Below are positions 1-6,246 of a stretch of 37,764 nucleotides of DNA, in pieces; position 1 is the first letter of the stretch, and each line of letters starts with the position of its first letter. The position numbers were made by a program, and so were the translations under genes. The notes below the pieces were generated by a model. It made no database searches. It saw nothing but the letters and a program-made list of their open reading frames with translations, and was not told where the DNA came from. This DNA is from an uncultured Flavonifractor sp. (lineage in GTDB: Bacteria > Bacillota > Clostridia > Oscillospirales > Oscillospiraceae): positions 1-37,764 of the forward strand of contig CALWXT010000013.1 in NCBI GenBank assembly GCA_944385575.1, given 5' to 3'.

Positions 1-523
1 GGGCGCTGAAGGTGGTCTCCTGCTCCGTCTTTTCCAAAATTTCTTCCACCGTCCGGCCGGTACGCTCGGACAGGATATGGGCCATTTCGGTGCGGATGCG
101 CAGGAGTGAGTCGGCACAGTCCTTGATTTTCATGGTGCTGCCGCTGACCTGCTGTACCAGGGGGTCGTGAATCATGACCTGTCCGTGGGGCAGGATGCAT
201 CGGGTATCTCCCGCGGCAAAGATGAGGGCGGCCATGCTGCTGGCGTTGCCTACACATACGGTGCGGATAGGGCAGCCCAGCAGCTTCATGGCGTCATAGA
301 TGGCAAAGCCGCTGTTCACTTCCCCGCCGGGACTATGGATGTACAGGGTGATTTCCTGGTCCGACTGGGTGCTCAGGTAGAGCAGCTGGAGAATGAGGCT
401 GTCGGCCTGCTCCGGGGTGATAGCCCCGAAGCAGAGCACAGCCCGCTGCTGCATCAGGCTGTCCTCAATGCGGCAGCTGGAGTAGCCGTAGCTGGTCTCC
501 ATGAGAATGTTGGGCATATTCAT
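1..523 (-). CDS. ClpP-like serine protease, C-terminus cut by window edge
   Basis: This encodes a ClpP-family serine protease subunit; 174 codons are visible and the C-terminus lies outside the window. The fold signature is clear: an SPGGEVNSG oxyanion-hole loop (about residues 64-72), GNASSMAA with the predicted nucleophile Ser96, and MIHDP with the catalytic His119. The catalytic Asp should lie beyond the edge. The ATG overlaps the stop of the upstream gene as ATGA, so translation is probably coupled. The N-terminal half resembles ClpP/TepA-type proteins that are often found on phages and conjugative elements. Sitting last in a coupling-protein operon, it is more likely an element-borne accessory protease (processing a conjugation protein or relieving defence) than the housekeeping ClpP; that role is inference. 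No ClpX or ClpC partner is seen in the window. Confidence 0.88.
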   Translation of the reverse strand, partial: MNMPNILMETSYGYSSCRIEDSLMQQRAVLCFGAITPEQADSLILQLLYLSTQSDQEITLYIHSPGGEVNSGFAIYDAMKLLGCPIRTVCVGNASSMAALIFAAGDTRCILPHGQVMIHDPLVQQVSGSTMKIKDCADSLLRIRTEMAHILSERTGRTVEEILEKTEQETTFSA

Positions 524-1044
524 ACGTTACCGTCCTTTCCGGGGATTTTTCCCCTCTCGTTGTTTTTTCTTTCTTCCCTCTGGGCAAAGGGCATGAGCAG
601 CAGGCACGCCAGGGCGCTGGCCAGCTCATTTCTGTCAACCAGCGTCCCCCGGGTCTCCATGGGGCCTGCCTCCCAGCGAACCCAAACCTGCGGCGGATCG
701 GGGTCGGGCGTATACCCGCCCCCGGCATCGGACTGCCGGCCGTCCTGGTGGAGCAGCCGGTAGGCATTGCCCAGGAGGAAAATAAGGTTCACATTCCAGT
801 CCATCTCGTCCAAATCCGACCAAATTTCGGAAAAGGTCTGGTGGCAGGCATGGCGCATCTGCAGGCCGGTGGTACGCTGGACCGCCTGGCAATATTCGTT
901 CAGTGTCATATTCCAGGCCTGCAATAACGGGTTTTCTTCCGGAATCCAGAAGGGCCGGTCGGACGGATTGCTCCGCAGTCCGTCCTTCTGACCGGACCCT
1001 TTCAGGCGCCGCTCCAGAGAGAGCGGGATTATCTGCTTCCCCAA
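520..1044 (-). CDS. Unknown protein of conjugative module (TTG start)
   Basis: This is a 174-residue protein I do not recognise. I chose a TTG start at 1044 because a GGAGGT sits eight bases upstream; the longer reading frame above it only shadows the preceding gene. The protein begins MGKQIIPLSLERR, is soluble, and has a mid-region rich in aromatic and acidic residues (SEIWSDLDEMDWNVNLIFLL). The C-terminus is charged (QREERKNNERGK). It overlaps the preceding gene by 16 bases and shares an ATGA overlap with the ClpP-like gene, so it is part of one tightly packed operon with traG. A conjugation accessory role is inferred only from position. Confidence 0.7.
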   Translation of the reverse strand: MGKQIIPLSLERRLKGSGQKDGLRSNPSDRPFWIPEENPLLQAWNMTLNEYCQAVQRTTGLQMRHACHQTFSEIWSDLDEMDWNVNLIFLLGNAYRLLHQDGRQSDAGGGYTPDPDPPQVWVRWEAGPMETRGTLVDRNELASALACLLLMPFAQREERKNNERGKIPGKDGNV

Positions 1045-1400
1045 TAGACTGCACCTCCATCGTTGAGTTTTATCATATGCTGGTCGATATCCAGCAGCGG
1101 CGCCAGGAGCAGCCACATATTCTGCTGCCATTGCCGCCACTGCTCGGTCTTTCGGCCGCTCCAGAGCAGGGCGGCGGCCTGGCCGAAGGTCATGTCTTCC
1201 GTGATTTCGGGCAGAGCCCGGCACAGCTGCTCCAGGCGCTCCGGATGCGCGCCGAACCACCGGTTCAGGGGAAAACTGCTGATGCGGGCCAACTTGGCGT
1301 CTACCACTCTGTTGTCGCTGACCAGGCCCTTTTTCAGGCGGCCCAGCCGCACATCCAGGGGCGGCCGGGCCATGAATGCTCCGTTACACTGCTTGCTCAT
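1029..1400 (-). CDS. Small unknown protein of conjugative module
   Basis: This is a 123-residue protein of unknown function, starting MSKQCNGAFMARPPLD. The ATG at 1400 has GAAAGGAG eight bases upstream and lies inside the last codons of the coupling-protein gene (17-base overlap), so translational coupling is likely. It is rich in Leu, Arg and Trp (WRQWQQNMWLLLAPLLDID) and predicted helical, with no signal peptide and no clear membrane segment. Overlap with the genes on both sides makes it a genuine operon member. A longer frame starting upstream, at 1538, lacks a matching RBS and is mostly an out-of-frame shadow of traG. Confidence 0.72.
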   Translation of the reverse strand: MSKQCNGAFMARPPLDVRLGRLKKGLVSDNRVVDAKLARISSFPLNRWFGAHPERLEQLCRALPEITEDMTFGQAAALLWSGRKTEQWRQWQQNMWLLLAPLLDIDQHMIKLNDGGAVYWGSR

Positions 1401-2667
1401 AGGGCACACTCCTTTCGTCTGCTTGTTCGGCGGCCTTCCGCCGGGATTGGGCCGCCCGCCAGAGCGGGTGGTCCTCCGGCAGGAACTTATCGCACCAGCG
1501 GGGCGGTCTGCCCCGGGTGAGCACCACCACATCTTCATGGGACATGTTGAGCACGGACTGCACAGTCCGGTTCATGCGGATGCTCATTTCCTGGGCTGTC
1601 TGGAGGTCCAGGCCGCCCAGATAGAGCCAGTTGTCGCAGTTATTGATGATGGTCTGGCTCTTCGCCCGGCCGTAGAGGCTCTCCAACTGGGACAGGCTCT
1701 GGATGACCAGGCTCACCGACAGTTCCCGGGACCGGATGACGGAAATCAGACTGTCGAAATTGGGAATGATGGTATTCGTGGCGAAGTCATCCAGGATAAA
1801 GCGCACCGGCACGGGCAGCCGGGAACCAGGCGACCGGTCGGCCAGGGCCACCAGTTTCTGGAACGCCTGGGCGTAAAACAGGTTGACCAGAGGGTCGCTG
1901 GAGCGGTCGGTGTCGCTGACGGTGAGGAAGACGGCGGTCTTCCGCATGCCGATACCCTCCAGGCTGACCTGCCGCTGATTGCCGAACATCCGGCTCATCG
2001 CGTCGTAGCTGAGTGGGAGCAGGTGCCGGTCCAGAAAGGCCCGAATACAGGCGTCGGTCCGGTTGGCTGAGCGGGTGGTCAGCATGCTGCGGTAGCGGGA
2101 CACGGCGAAGCAGTCCGGCTTCAGCTCGCTCAGCTCCCGGAACAGCTGATCCAGGGTGATGCTGCCGATAAGGCCGCTGAGCCTGCATACCGAGCTCAGG
2201 TTGCGCTCCTGAACCGGCAGGCACTCCAGCACATAGCCCACCAGGGCCTGGAGATAAATCTGGGCCGACTGGTCCCAGAAGGGGTCATCCCTGGTGAGCA
2301 CCGGCGCGATGACGGCGGACAGGGAGATGATATCCTGCTCGTTGTACTGCCCGCGCCTGCGGTCGTACCGGATGGCCGCCAGGGGGTTATAGCCCCAGGT
2401 GTTCCGGTCCATCCGGGCAAAGTTCAGCTCCATGACCTGGTAGCCTCTGGACTCCAGGTAGGGCTGGAACTGCTGGCAGAGATTGCCCTTGGTGTCGGTG
2501 ACCACCAGGCTTCCCTCGGCCTGGAGGATATTGGGAATCACATATCCCCGGGTCTTTCCGGCCCCTGACGGGCCGATGATTAGGTCGTTATTGTTGTTCC
2601 CGGTAGCCCGGGTGTCATTGTCGATGTATACGTCCTTGGCCAGGATGCGCGTGGAATTGCGTTCCAT
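1384..2667 (-). CDS. traG: VirD4/TraG-family type IV coupling ATPase, soluble form
   Basis: This is a conjugative coupling protein that delivers the relaxase-DNA complex to the type IV secretion channel. It is 427 residues long. The Walker A motif GPSGAGKT is at residues 32-39, followed by VVTDTKGNL typical of TraG/VirD4, and the Walker B is FILDDFA (about residue 290). VIQSLSQLESLYG matches the family sensor/Q-loop region. Classical VirD4 proteins are ~600 residues with two N-terminal membrane helices; here the ATPase domain begins within 30 residues and no membrane segment precedes it. Two ATGs exist: the one at 2676 directly abuts the GGAG, while the ATG at 2667 is nine bases away, so I take 2667. 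Neighbours are SSB upstream and three overlapping small genes downstream. Confidence 0.93.
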   Translation of the reverse strand: MERNSTRILAKDVYIDNDTRATGNNNNDLIIGPSGAGKTRGYVIPNILQAEGSLVVTDTKGNLCQQFQPYLESRGYQVMELNFARMDRNTWGYNPLAAIRYDRRRGQYNEQDIISLSAVIAPVLTRDDPFWDQSAQIYLQALVGYVLECLPVQERNLSSVCRLSGLIGSITLDQLFRELSELKPDCFAVSRYRSMLTTRSANRTDACIRAFLDRHLLPLSYDAMSRMFGNQRQVSLEGIGMRKTAVFLTVSDTDRSSDPLVNLFYAQAFQKLVALADRSPGSRLPVPVRFILDDFATNTIIPNFDSLISVIRSRELSVSLVIQSLSQLESLYGRAKSQTIINNCDNWLYLGGLDLQTAQEMSIRMNRTVQSVLNMSHEDVVVLTRGRPPRWCDKFLPEDHPLWRAAQSRRKAAEQADERSVPYEQAV

Positions 2668-2704
2668 ACAAATCATCTCCTTTTCTGAATCGGTGGTTCC
2701 GGCC

Positions 2705-3112
2705 TCAAAAGGGCAGGTCGCCGTCCTCGCTCTGCTCGCTGCGGGTATCCCGCTCGTCAGTGACCCGCTTACTCTCCATGAAGTCTATACTCCGGGTGAG
2801 CAGGCTGAGTCTGTACTGACGCTCTCCGCTGATATCGGTATAGGTACTGCTGCTGAGCACGTATCGGGCCGCCAGCATGGTGCCTACCCGCAGCTTGCTG
2901 TAAATGGATTGCTCCGGCGGGCTGCCTGCGGGAAGGAAGGCCTCCAAGTCTACGAAGTCGGTGTCCCGCTTCCCCTCCCGGCTTTTAAAGTCCCGCTTGA
3001 CCGCCAGGGTATAGCGGACCTTATGGGAACCGTCTCTGTTTTCATAAATCTTGGGAGGACGCACCAGACGGCCGATGGCTACTCCATAATTGCAGATATT
3101 CATACCGGACAT
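2705..3112 (-). CDS. ssb: Single-stranded DNA-binding protein (element-borne SSB)
   Basis: This 135-residue OB-fold protein binds ssDNA during replication or conjugal transfer. The N-terminal region has the family pattern (NYGVAIGRLVRPPKIYENRDG, then KVRYTLAVKR and DTDFVDLEAF). The extreme C-terminus is EDGDLPF, an acidic tail ending in Pro-Phe that in SSB proteins recruits partners such as helicases and exonucleases. The ATG at 3112 has AAAAGGAG nine bases upstream. It lies directly before traG in the same orientation, so it is probably an element-specific SSB that coats the transferred strand rather than the chromosomal one. Confidence 0.92.
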   Translation of the reverse strand: MSGMNICNYGVAIGRLVRPPKIYENRDGSHKVRYTLAVKRDFKSREGKRDTDFVDLEAFLPAGSPPEQSIYSKLRVGTMLAARYVLSSSTYTDISGERQYRLSLLTRSIDFMESKRVTDERDTRSEQSEDGDLPF

Positions 3113-3255
3113 AAAAATTTCTCCTTTTCTATGATAATTTCAGATTTTTCGTGGTTTTATGGGAATACGGCGCTCTGCCGTTGTTCGCCGGGGCGGTGCT
3201 CTTCCACCCCGGCGGCAGCGGTATCATCTCCTTTCTGTTCCGTATGCTTCAGCGC

Positions 3256-3636
3256 TTACGCAACGGCCACCGGATGGATGGCGTCTACGCCGTTAATGAA
3301 CCAGAACTTCCGCTCGGTCTTAACCCCGTGCGGATGGAGGTACTGGTCGTAGCGCAGGCAGTAATCTACCGTCAGGGTCTGGCCGCTCAGGAGCATCTGC
3401 TGGGCAGTGCGCCATTCCTGCTCGTCCTTGACGTAAAGCTCCATCTCCTTGACGTTGTTACCAGTGAGCACCATGTCGAACACAATCTGGCAGCTGCCGT
3501 TTTTCCGCTGGTAGGACCTGATATTTCTGGCGATTACCCTACCGGTATCAGTCTCCAGCTTGCCATAATCATGGATGGGATGCTTCTTCAGGTTCTCGAT
3601 GGTGGGCATGACGTGAGTATGATTCATGGTTTTCAT
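3256..3636 (-). CDS. Unknown protein, first gene after the repeat region
   Basis: This is a 126-residue protein with no recognised family. I start it at the ATG at 3636 (MKTMNHTHVMPTIENLKK) because AAAGGAG lies just upstream; an upstream in-frame extension crosses a region of hairpins and is probably not translated. The sequence is hydrophilic with alternating beta-like stretches (SCQIVFDMVLTGNNVKEMELYV is typical), no membrane helix and no signal peptide. It is the first gene downstream of the repeat/hairpin region and is followed by ssb after 143 bases. A DNA-processing or accessory replication role is possible but not shown. Confidence 0.65.
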   Translation of the reverse strand: MKTMNHTHVMPTIENLKKHPIHDYGKLETDTGRVIARNIRSYQRKNGSCQIVFDMVLTGNNVKEMELYVKDEQEWRTAQQMLLSGQTLTVDYCLRYDQYLHPHGVKTERKFWFINGVDAIHPVAVA

Positions 3637-3850
3637 AAGAGTAGCTCCTTTCATAATTGCCCCCTTTCCGGAGGCCCGTTCATTTTTTCTACTACACTCC
3701 TGGAAACCCGGAAGGGTTTCTTGCCTTGCGTTGTCGTGCCTCCCCGTCAGGGGGCCGTACCGGACTTCTCTGCCCAACAGCAGAGGCTTAAATTGTTCTC
3801 AACTCCTTTCGCAGACAGGGACTGCCTTTTCTATTTCACTATTTTCCCCG

Positions 3851-3866
3851 GGACCCGATAGGGTCC
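3851..3866. repeat. Inverted repeat 1 (GGACCC/GGGTCC, GATA loop)
   Basis: A perfect 6-bp inverted repeat with a GATA loop. It is preceded by TTCACTATTT (3835-3844), which recurs before the second hairpin. The two hairpins bracket the 7-bp repeat array. Confidence 0.7.
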
Positions 3867-3873
3867 AAGCCCC

Positions 3874-3915
3874 CGTCCCTCGTCTCTCGTCTCTCGTCTC
3901 TCGTCCCTCGTCTAT
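3874..3915. repeat. Six tandem 7-bp repeats, CGTCYCT (iteron-like)
   Basis: Six head-to-tail copies of CGTCYCT: CGTCCCT, three CGTCTCT, CGTCCCT, and a degenerate CGTCTAT. On the gene strand the unit reads AGRGACG. Short direct repeats of this kind next to a helicase/initiator pair are typical of plasmid iterons or relaxosome binding sites. Confidence 0.85.
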
Positions 3916-3935
3916 TTTCTTCACTATTTCACCCG

Positions 3936-3955
3936 ATGGGACCGGTAGGTCCCAT
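3936..3955. repeat. Inverted repeat 2 (ATGGGACC/GGTCCCAT, GGTA loop)
   Basis: A perfect 8-bp inverted repeat with a 4-base loop. Its core GGGACC echoes the GGACCC arm of the first hairpin, and TTCACTATTT (3920-3929) precedes it as it does the first. Confidence 0.75.
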
Positions 3956-4016
3956 TTAAGTACCCCGCTCGTCTTCCACTCACGGATCAGGACATGCTAC
4001 CCGGTACGATACAGGC

Positions 4017-4050
4017 AAAAAAAATACCCGGCTTCCCTTGGGAAGTCGGG
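4017..4050 (-). terminator. Intrinsic terminator after the initiator-like gene
   Basis: On the minus strand a CCCGACTTCCC/GGGAAGCCGGG stem with a 2-3 base loop is followed by a run of eight T. It ends the helicase/initiator transcription unit. Confidence 0.85.
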
Positions 4051-4222
4051 CGATTGTTTTACTTTTAAAAAGCCTCTTACAGAGGTCGCAGCCAGAATGG
4101 GGTCAGAACGAAGTTCTGTAACTTCTTTTCTATCCCATTCTATCTTAATAGATTATAGGAATGAAACAATCCGCAATCCATTGTAGCCCAGTCATTACAC
4201 GGATGGATAAAAATGGATTATA
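4051..4222. other. Leader/trailer with nested inverted repeats
   Basis: A gene-free stretch with an outer AGAATGGG...CCCATTCT inverted repeat (about 4092-4143) enclosing an inner AGAACGAAGTTCT palindrome (about 4107-4119), plus a small CCTC...GAGG hairpin. It lies between the stop of the initiator-like gene and its terminator, so it would be a structured 3' UTR. Confidence 0.4.
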
Positions 4223-5113
4223 TCATGCTTTTTCCTTTTTGTTTCGTTTCTTCTCCGGTTTGTCACAGCCGAGAAGCAACAAGCCGTAACCTTTTTCCGG
4301 AGGAAGGGCCTGATACTCCTCTTCTGTTACATAGCCGCTTTTCCGCCAGTTATCCATCAGCTGCTCCATGGTCTGCTGGGCCCTTTTTGCCTCGGCGGCC
4401 TGGTTCTTTTCCTCTGCTGCCAGGCCCAGTGTCCAGAGCAGGCCGTATTCATTGCCTGCCTCATCCCGCTTCAGCAAACGGAGCTCCCGCCGGTCCACCC
4501 GGTTTGCCGGGTAGCGGACGATTTCCAGCTCCTGAAGCAGATAGTGCCGCAGCAGCAGGGTGCGGTCATTGTTGTTCAGCTTGGTCTGCCCCTGCTTTTC
4601 GTCGTCCCGCAGGAGGCTGACGGGCAGCCGGATCAGCTGACCCCGATCCTCGGCGTACTGATACAGAGGCATCTGCCCCTCGTCCCGGAAGTGGAAGCGC
4701 AGCCTGCTTTTGCCGCTCTCCCAGGTGATGGGCAGGAAGGGACCTTCATAGACCTCCTGCAACGCCTGCTGGTCGTGGTCGGCCAGAATGTACAGCTCCG
4801 TTTTAGCCAGCCGTTGCAGACGGGCCTCTACTTCTTCCTGCTTTTCCGGCCGCAGGCGCCGGTCCATGTCCCCAGCCATGATCTGGCCGATGGTTTCCGC
4901 CCGGAAGCCGTTCTTCCCTTCCCCGGATCGCCACAGGGAGTAGACCGCGTTGGCCGTTACCATGTCCAGGTAGGACAGCTCCTGGGTGATGACATAGTCG
5001 GCGTAGTTTTCAGGGTCGTCGGACAGGCTGACCCGGTTGACGCAGCCGGTCAGATCCCGGTATTTCCGCAGCTCGTTGGCAATCTTGCAGTTGTTCATGA
5101 TAAACTGCTCCAT
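4223..5113 (-). CDS. Possible replication-initiator-like protein (winged-helix-like)
   Basis: This 296-residue protein does not match a family I can name with certainty. Residues ~40-110 read like a winged-helix initiator segment (YLDMVTANAVYSLWRSG, then an amphipathic helix rich in RRLRPEKQEEVEARLQRL), and a second helical and basic region follows (about 185-230). The C-terminus is very basic (KPEKKRNKKEKA), consistent with DNA binding. The start at 5113 has a GGGGGTGAGGG Shine-Dalgarno stretch, and it begins four bases after the helicase stop. Pairing with a DnaB-type ATPase suggests a replication initiator or helicase loader for the element. It could instead be a regulator. Confidence 0.55.
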   Translation of the reverse strand: MEQFIMNNCKIANELRKYRDLTGCVNRVSLSDDPENYADYVITQELSYLDMVTANAVYSLWRSGEGKNGFRAETIGQIMAGDMDRRLRPEKQEEVEARLQRLAKTELYILADHDQQALQEVYEGPFLPITWESGKSRLRFHFRDEGQMPLYQYAEDRGQLIRLPVSLLRDDEKQGQTKLNNNDRTLLLRHYLLQELEIVRYPANRVDRRELRLLKRDEAGNEYGLLWTLGLAAEEKNQAAEAKRAQQTMEQLMDNWRKSGYVTEEEYQALPPEKGYGLLLLGCDKPEKKRNKKEKA

Positions 5114-5117
5114 ACCC

Positions 5118-6206
5118 TCACCCCCTCAGCCGCCGGGCCTTTTGATGGAACCCGTCGTGATACTGGACAGGCCAGGCGCCAAAGCGCTCCCGCAGCTCCC
5201 AGATCCGGGCGGGCTTGGCCAGTTCGGCGCCCTCCGGCTCTTGGAAGTAGGAGCTGCCGCTGTAAAATTCCAGAGGAATGCGCACGCCGTCCTGGCCGTA
5301 GCGCATTTTTAGCAGAGAGAGCTCCAGCTGTCTGGGATTCCGGTTCTTGGCGTCATCCAGAGAGAAGGGAACCGTTCCCTTCCCCTTGCTCTTTTCTATC
5401 CCCTGGTACTGCATGCCCAGGATCACGTCGGCGGAGTACTCGATGGAGCCGGATTCCTTAAAGCTCTCCAGTGAGATCTCCTTATTATAGCTGTATCGGT
5501 TCAGGGCGCTGATGAGCAGAATCATGACCTGCTCCTGGTCCCGGATAGCGCACAGCTCCCGGACGTTGTCGTCCACGATCTGCTTGTCGCTAAATCTACC
5601 AGTGGGGTCCCGGGGGGTAAGGATTTGCAGGTAGTCCACCACCACAAGGATGGGCTGGTTGCCGCCGGCCGCCTGGTACCGCTCCCGGAACTGGTGGATG
5701 TGCTGGCGGATCTGCCCGATATGGGTCAGCTCCGGGCCCTGCTCGTAGAGGTAGAGGTTCTGTCCCTCCCGCTCCACCAGTTCTCTGGCCTGATTGATCC
5801 GCTCCCACTCCCCGTCGGAAAACTGCTTTCCCAGGCTCAGCAGGTCGGCGGCCTGAAACCCGGGCTGGCGGTGGAGGGCAAAGTCGGCCCGGCAGAGGGC
5901 CTTGGCGGTGATCCAGGCCCGGTTCATCTCCAGGGCGAAATAGAGCACGGGATAGCCTCTGCCGGACAGATTATAGGCGATTTGCAGGGCCAGGGTGGAC
6001 TTGCCCAGACCGGGTACCGCGCCCAGCACGAACAGGCCGTTGAACAGGCCGCCGTTCAGGCTCCGGTCCAGAGAAGGAAAGCCGGTGGGCACCCGCTCGG
6101 CGGAGACGCTGCCGATCCGCTCCCTGGAAAACAGGGCGGCGCAGCTGCTGAGGCTCTGCCCCGCAGGCTCCCGCTTCTCCAGGCGTTCCATATCCGTTTC
6201 AGCCAT
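5118..6206 (-). CDS. DnaB-type replicative helicase C-terminal domain protein
   Basis: This ~362-residue RecA-like ATPase corresponds to the C-terminal domain of replicative DnaB helicase. Walker A is GAVPGLGKST (about residues 62-71), and ALEMNRAWITAKALC follows as in DnaB. Walker B is LVVVDYLQIL, then LLISALNRYSY and KESGSIEYSADVILGM, the DnaB motif that senses DNA. The usual ~150-residue N-terminal collar domain of DnaB is missing, so this is a short, element-type helicase. Possible starts are ATG 6206, ATG 6212 and TTG 6227; AGAAGGG six bases before 6206 favours that one. Only ~40 bases separate it from glgA, so it has no obvious promoter of its own. Confidence 0.88.
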   Translation of the reverse strand: MAETDMERLEKREPAGQSLSSCAALFSRERIGSVSAERVPTGFPSLDRSLNGGLFNGLFVLGAVPGLGKSTLALQIAYNLSGRGYPVLYFALEMNRAWITAKALCRADFALHRQPGFQAADLLSLGKQFSDGEWERINQARELVEREGQNLYLYEQGPELTHIGQIRQHIHQFRERYQAAGGNQPILVVVDYLQILTPRDPTGRFSDKQIVDDNVRELCAIRDQEQVMILLISALNRYSYNKEISLESFKESGSIEYSADVILGMQYQGIEKSKGKGTVPFSLDDAKNRNPRQLELSLLKMRYGQDGVRIPLEFYSGSSYFQEPEGAELAKPARIWELRERFGAWPVQYHDGFHQKARRLRG

Positions 6207-6246
6207 GTCCATCCCTTCTTCCTGCAAAACTACCTGCTGTGCTGGC

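Larger units (their letters stand above)
3637..4016. other. Non-coding repeat-rich region, candidate origin or oriT
   Basis: No credible gene lies here. From left to right it holds a short AAACCC-type hairpin (about 3706-3722), a GC-rich inverted segment (3736-3750), then the hairpin-repeat-hairpin array at 3851-3955. It separates two same-strand gene groups of the conjugative module and lies just after the terminator of the upstream group. It may contain the promoter for the ssb-traG operon, the transfer origin, or a replication origin for the adjacent helicase genes. Confidence 0.5.

Noticed and set aside
3115..3220. A 32-codon minus-strand frame starting MIPLPPGWKS between the 126-residue gene and ssb
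   Set aside because: The ATG directly follows AAAGGAG with no spacing, and the sequence overlaps a GC-rich hairpin, so translation is doubtful.
3874..3915. CRISPR-like array
   Set aside because: Units are 7 bp, directly adjacent and without unique spacers, so it is a tandem repeat, not a CRISPR.
3626..4186. Plus-strand open frame through the repeat-rich region
   Set aside because: Ser/Pro/Arg-rich translation of repeats and hairpins with no RBS and no recognisable domain; it crosses the terminator and the repeat array.
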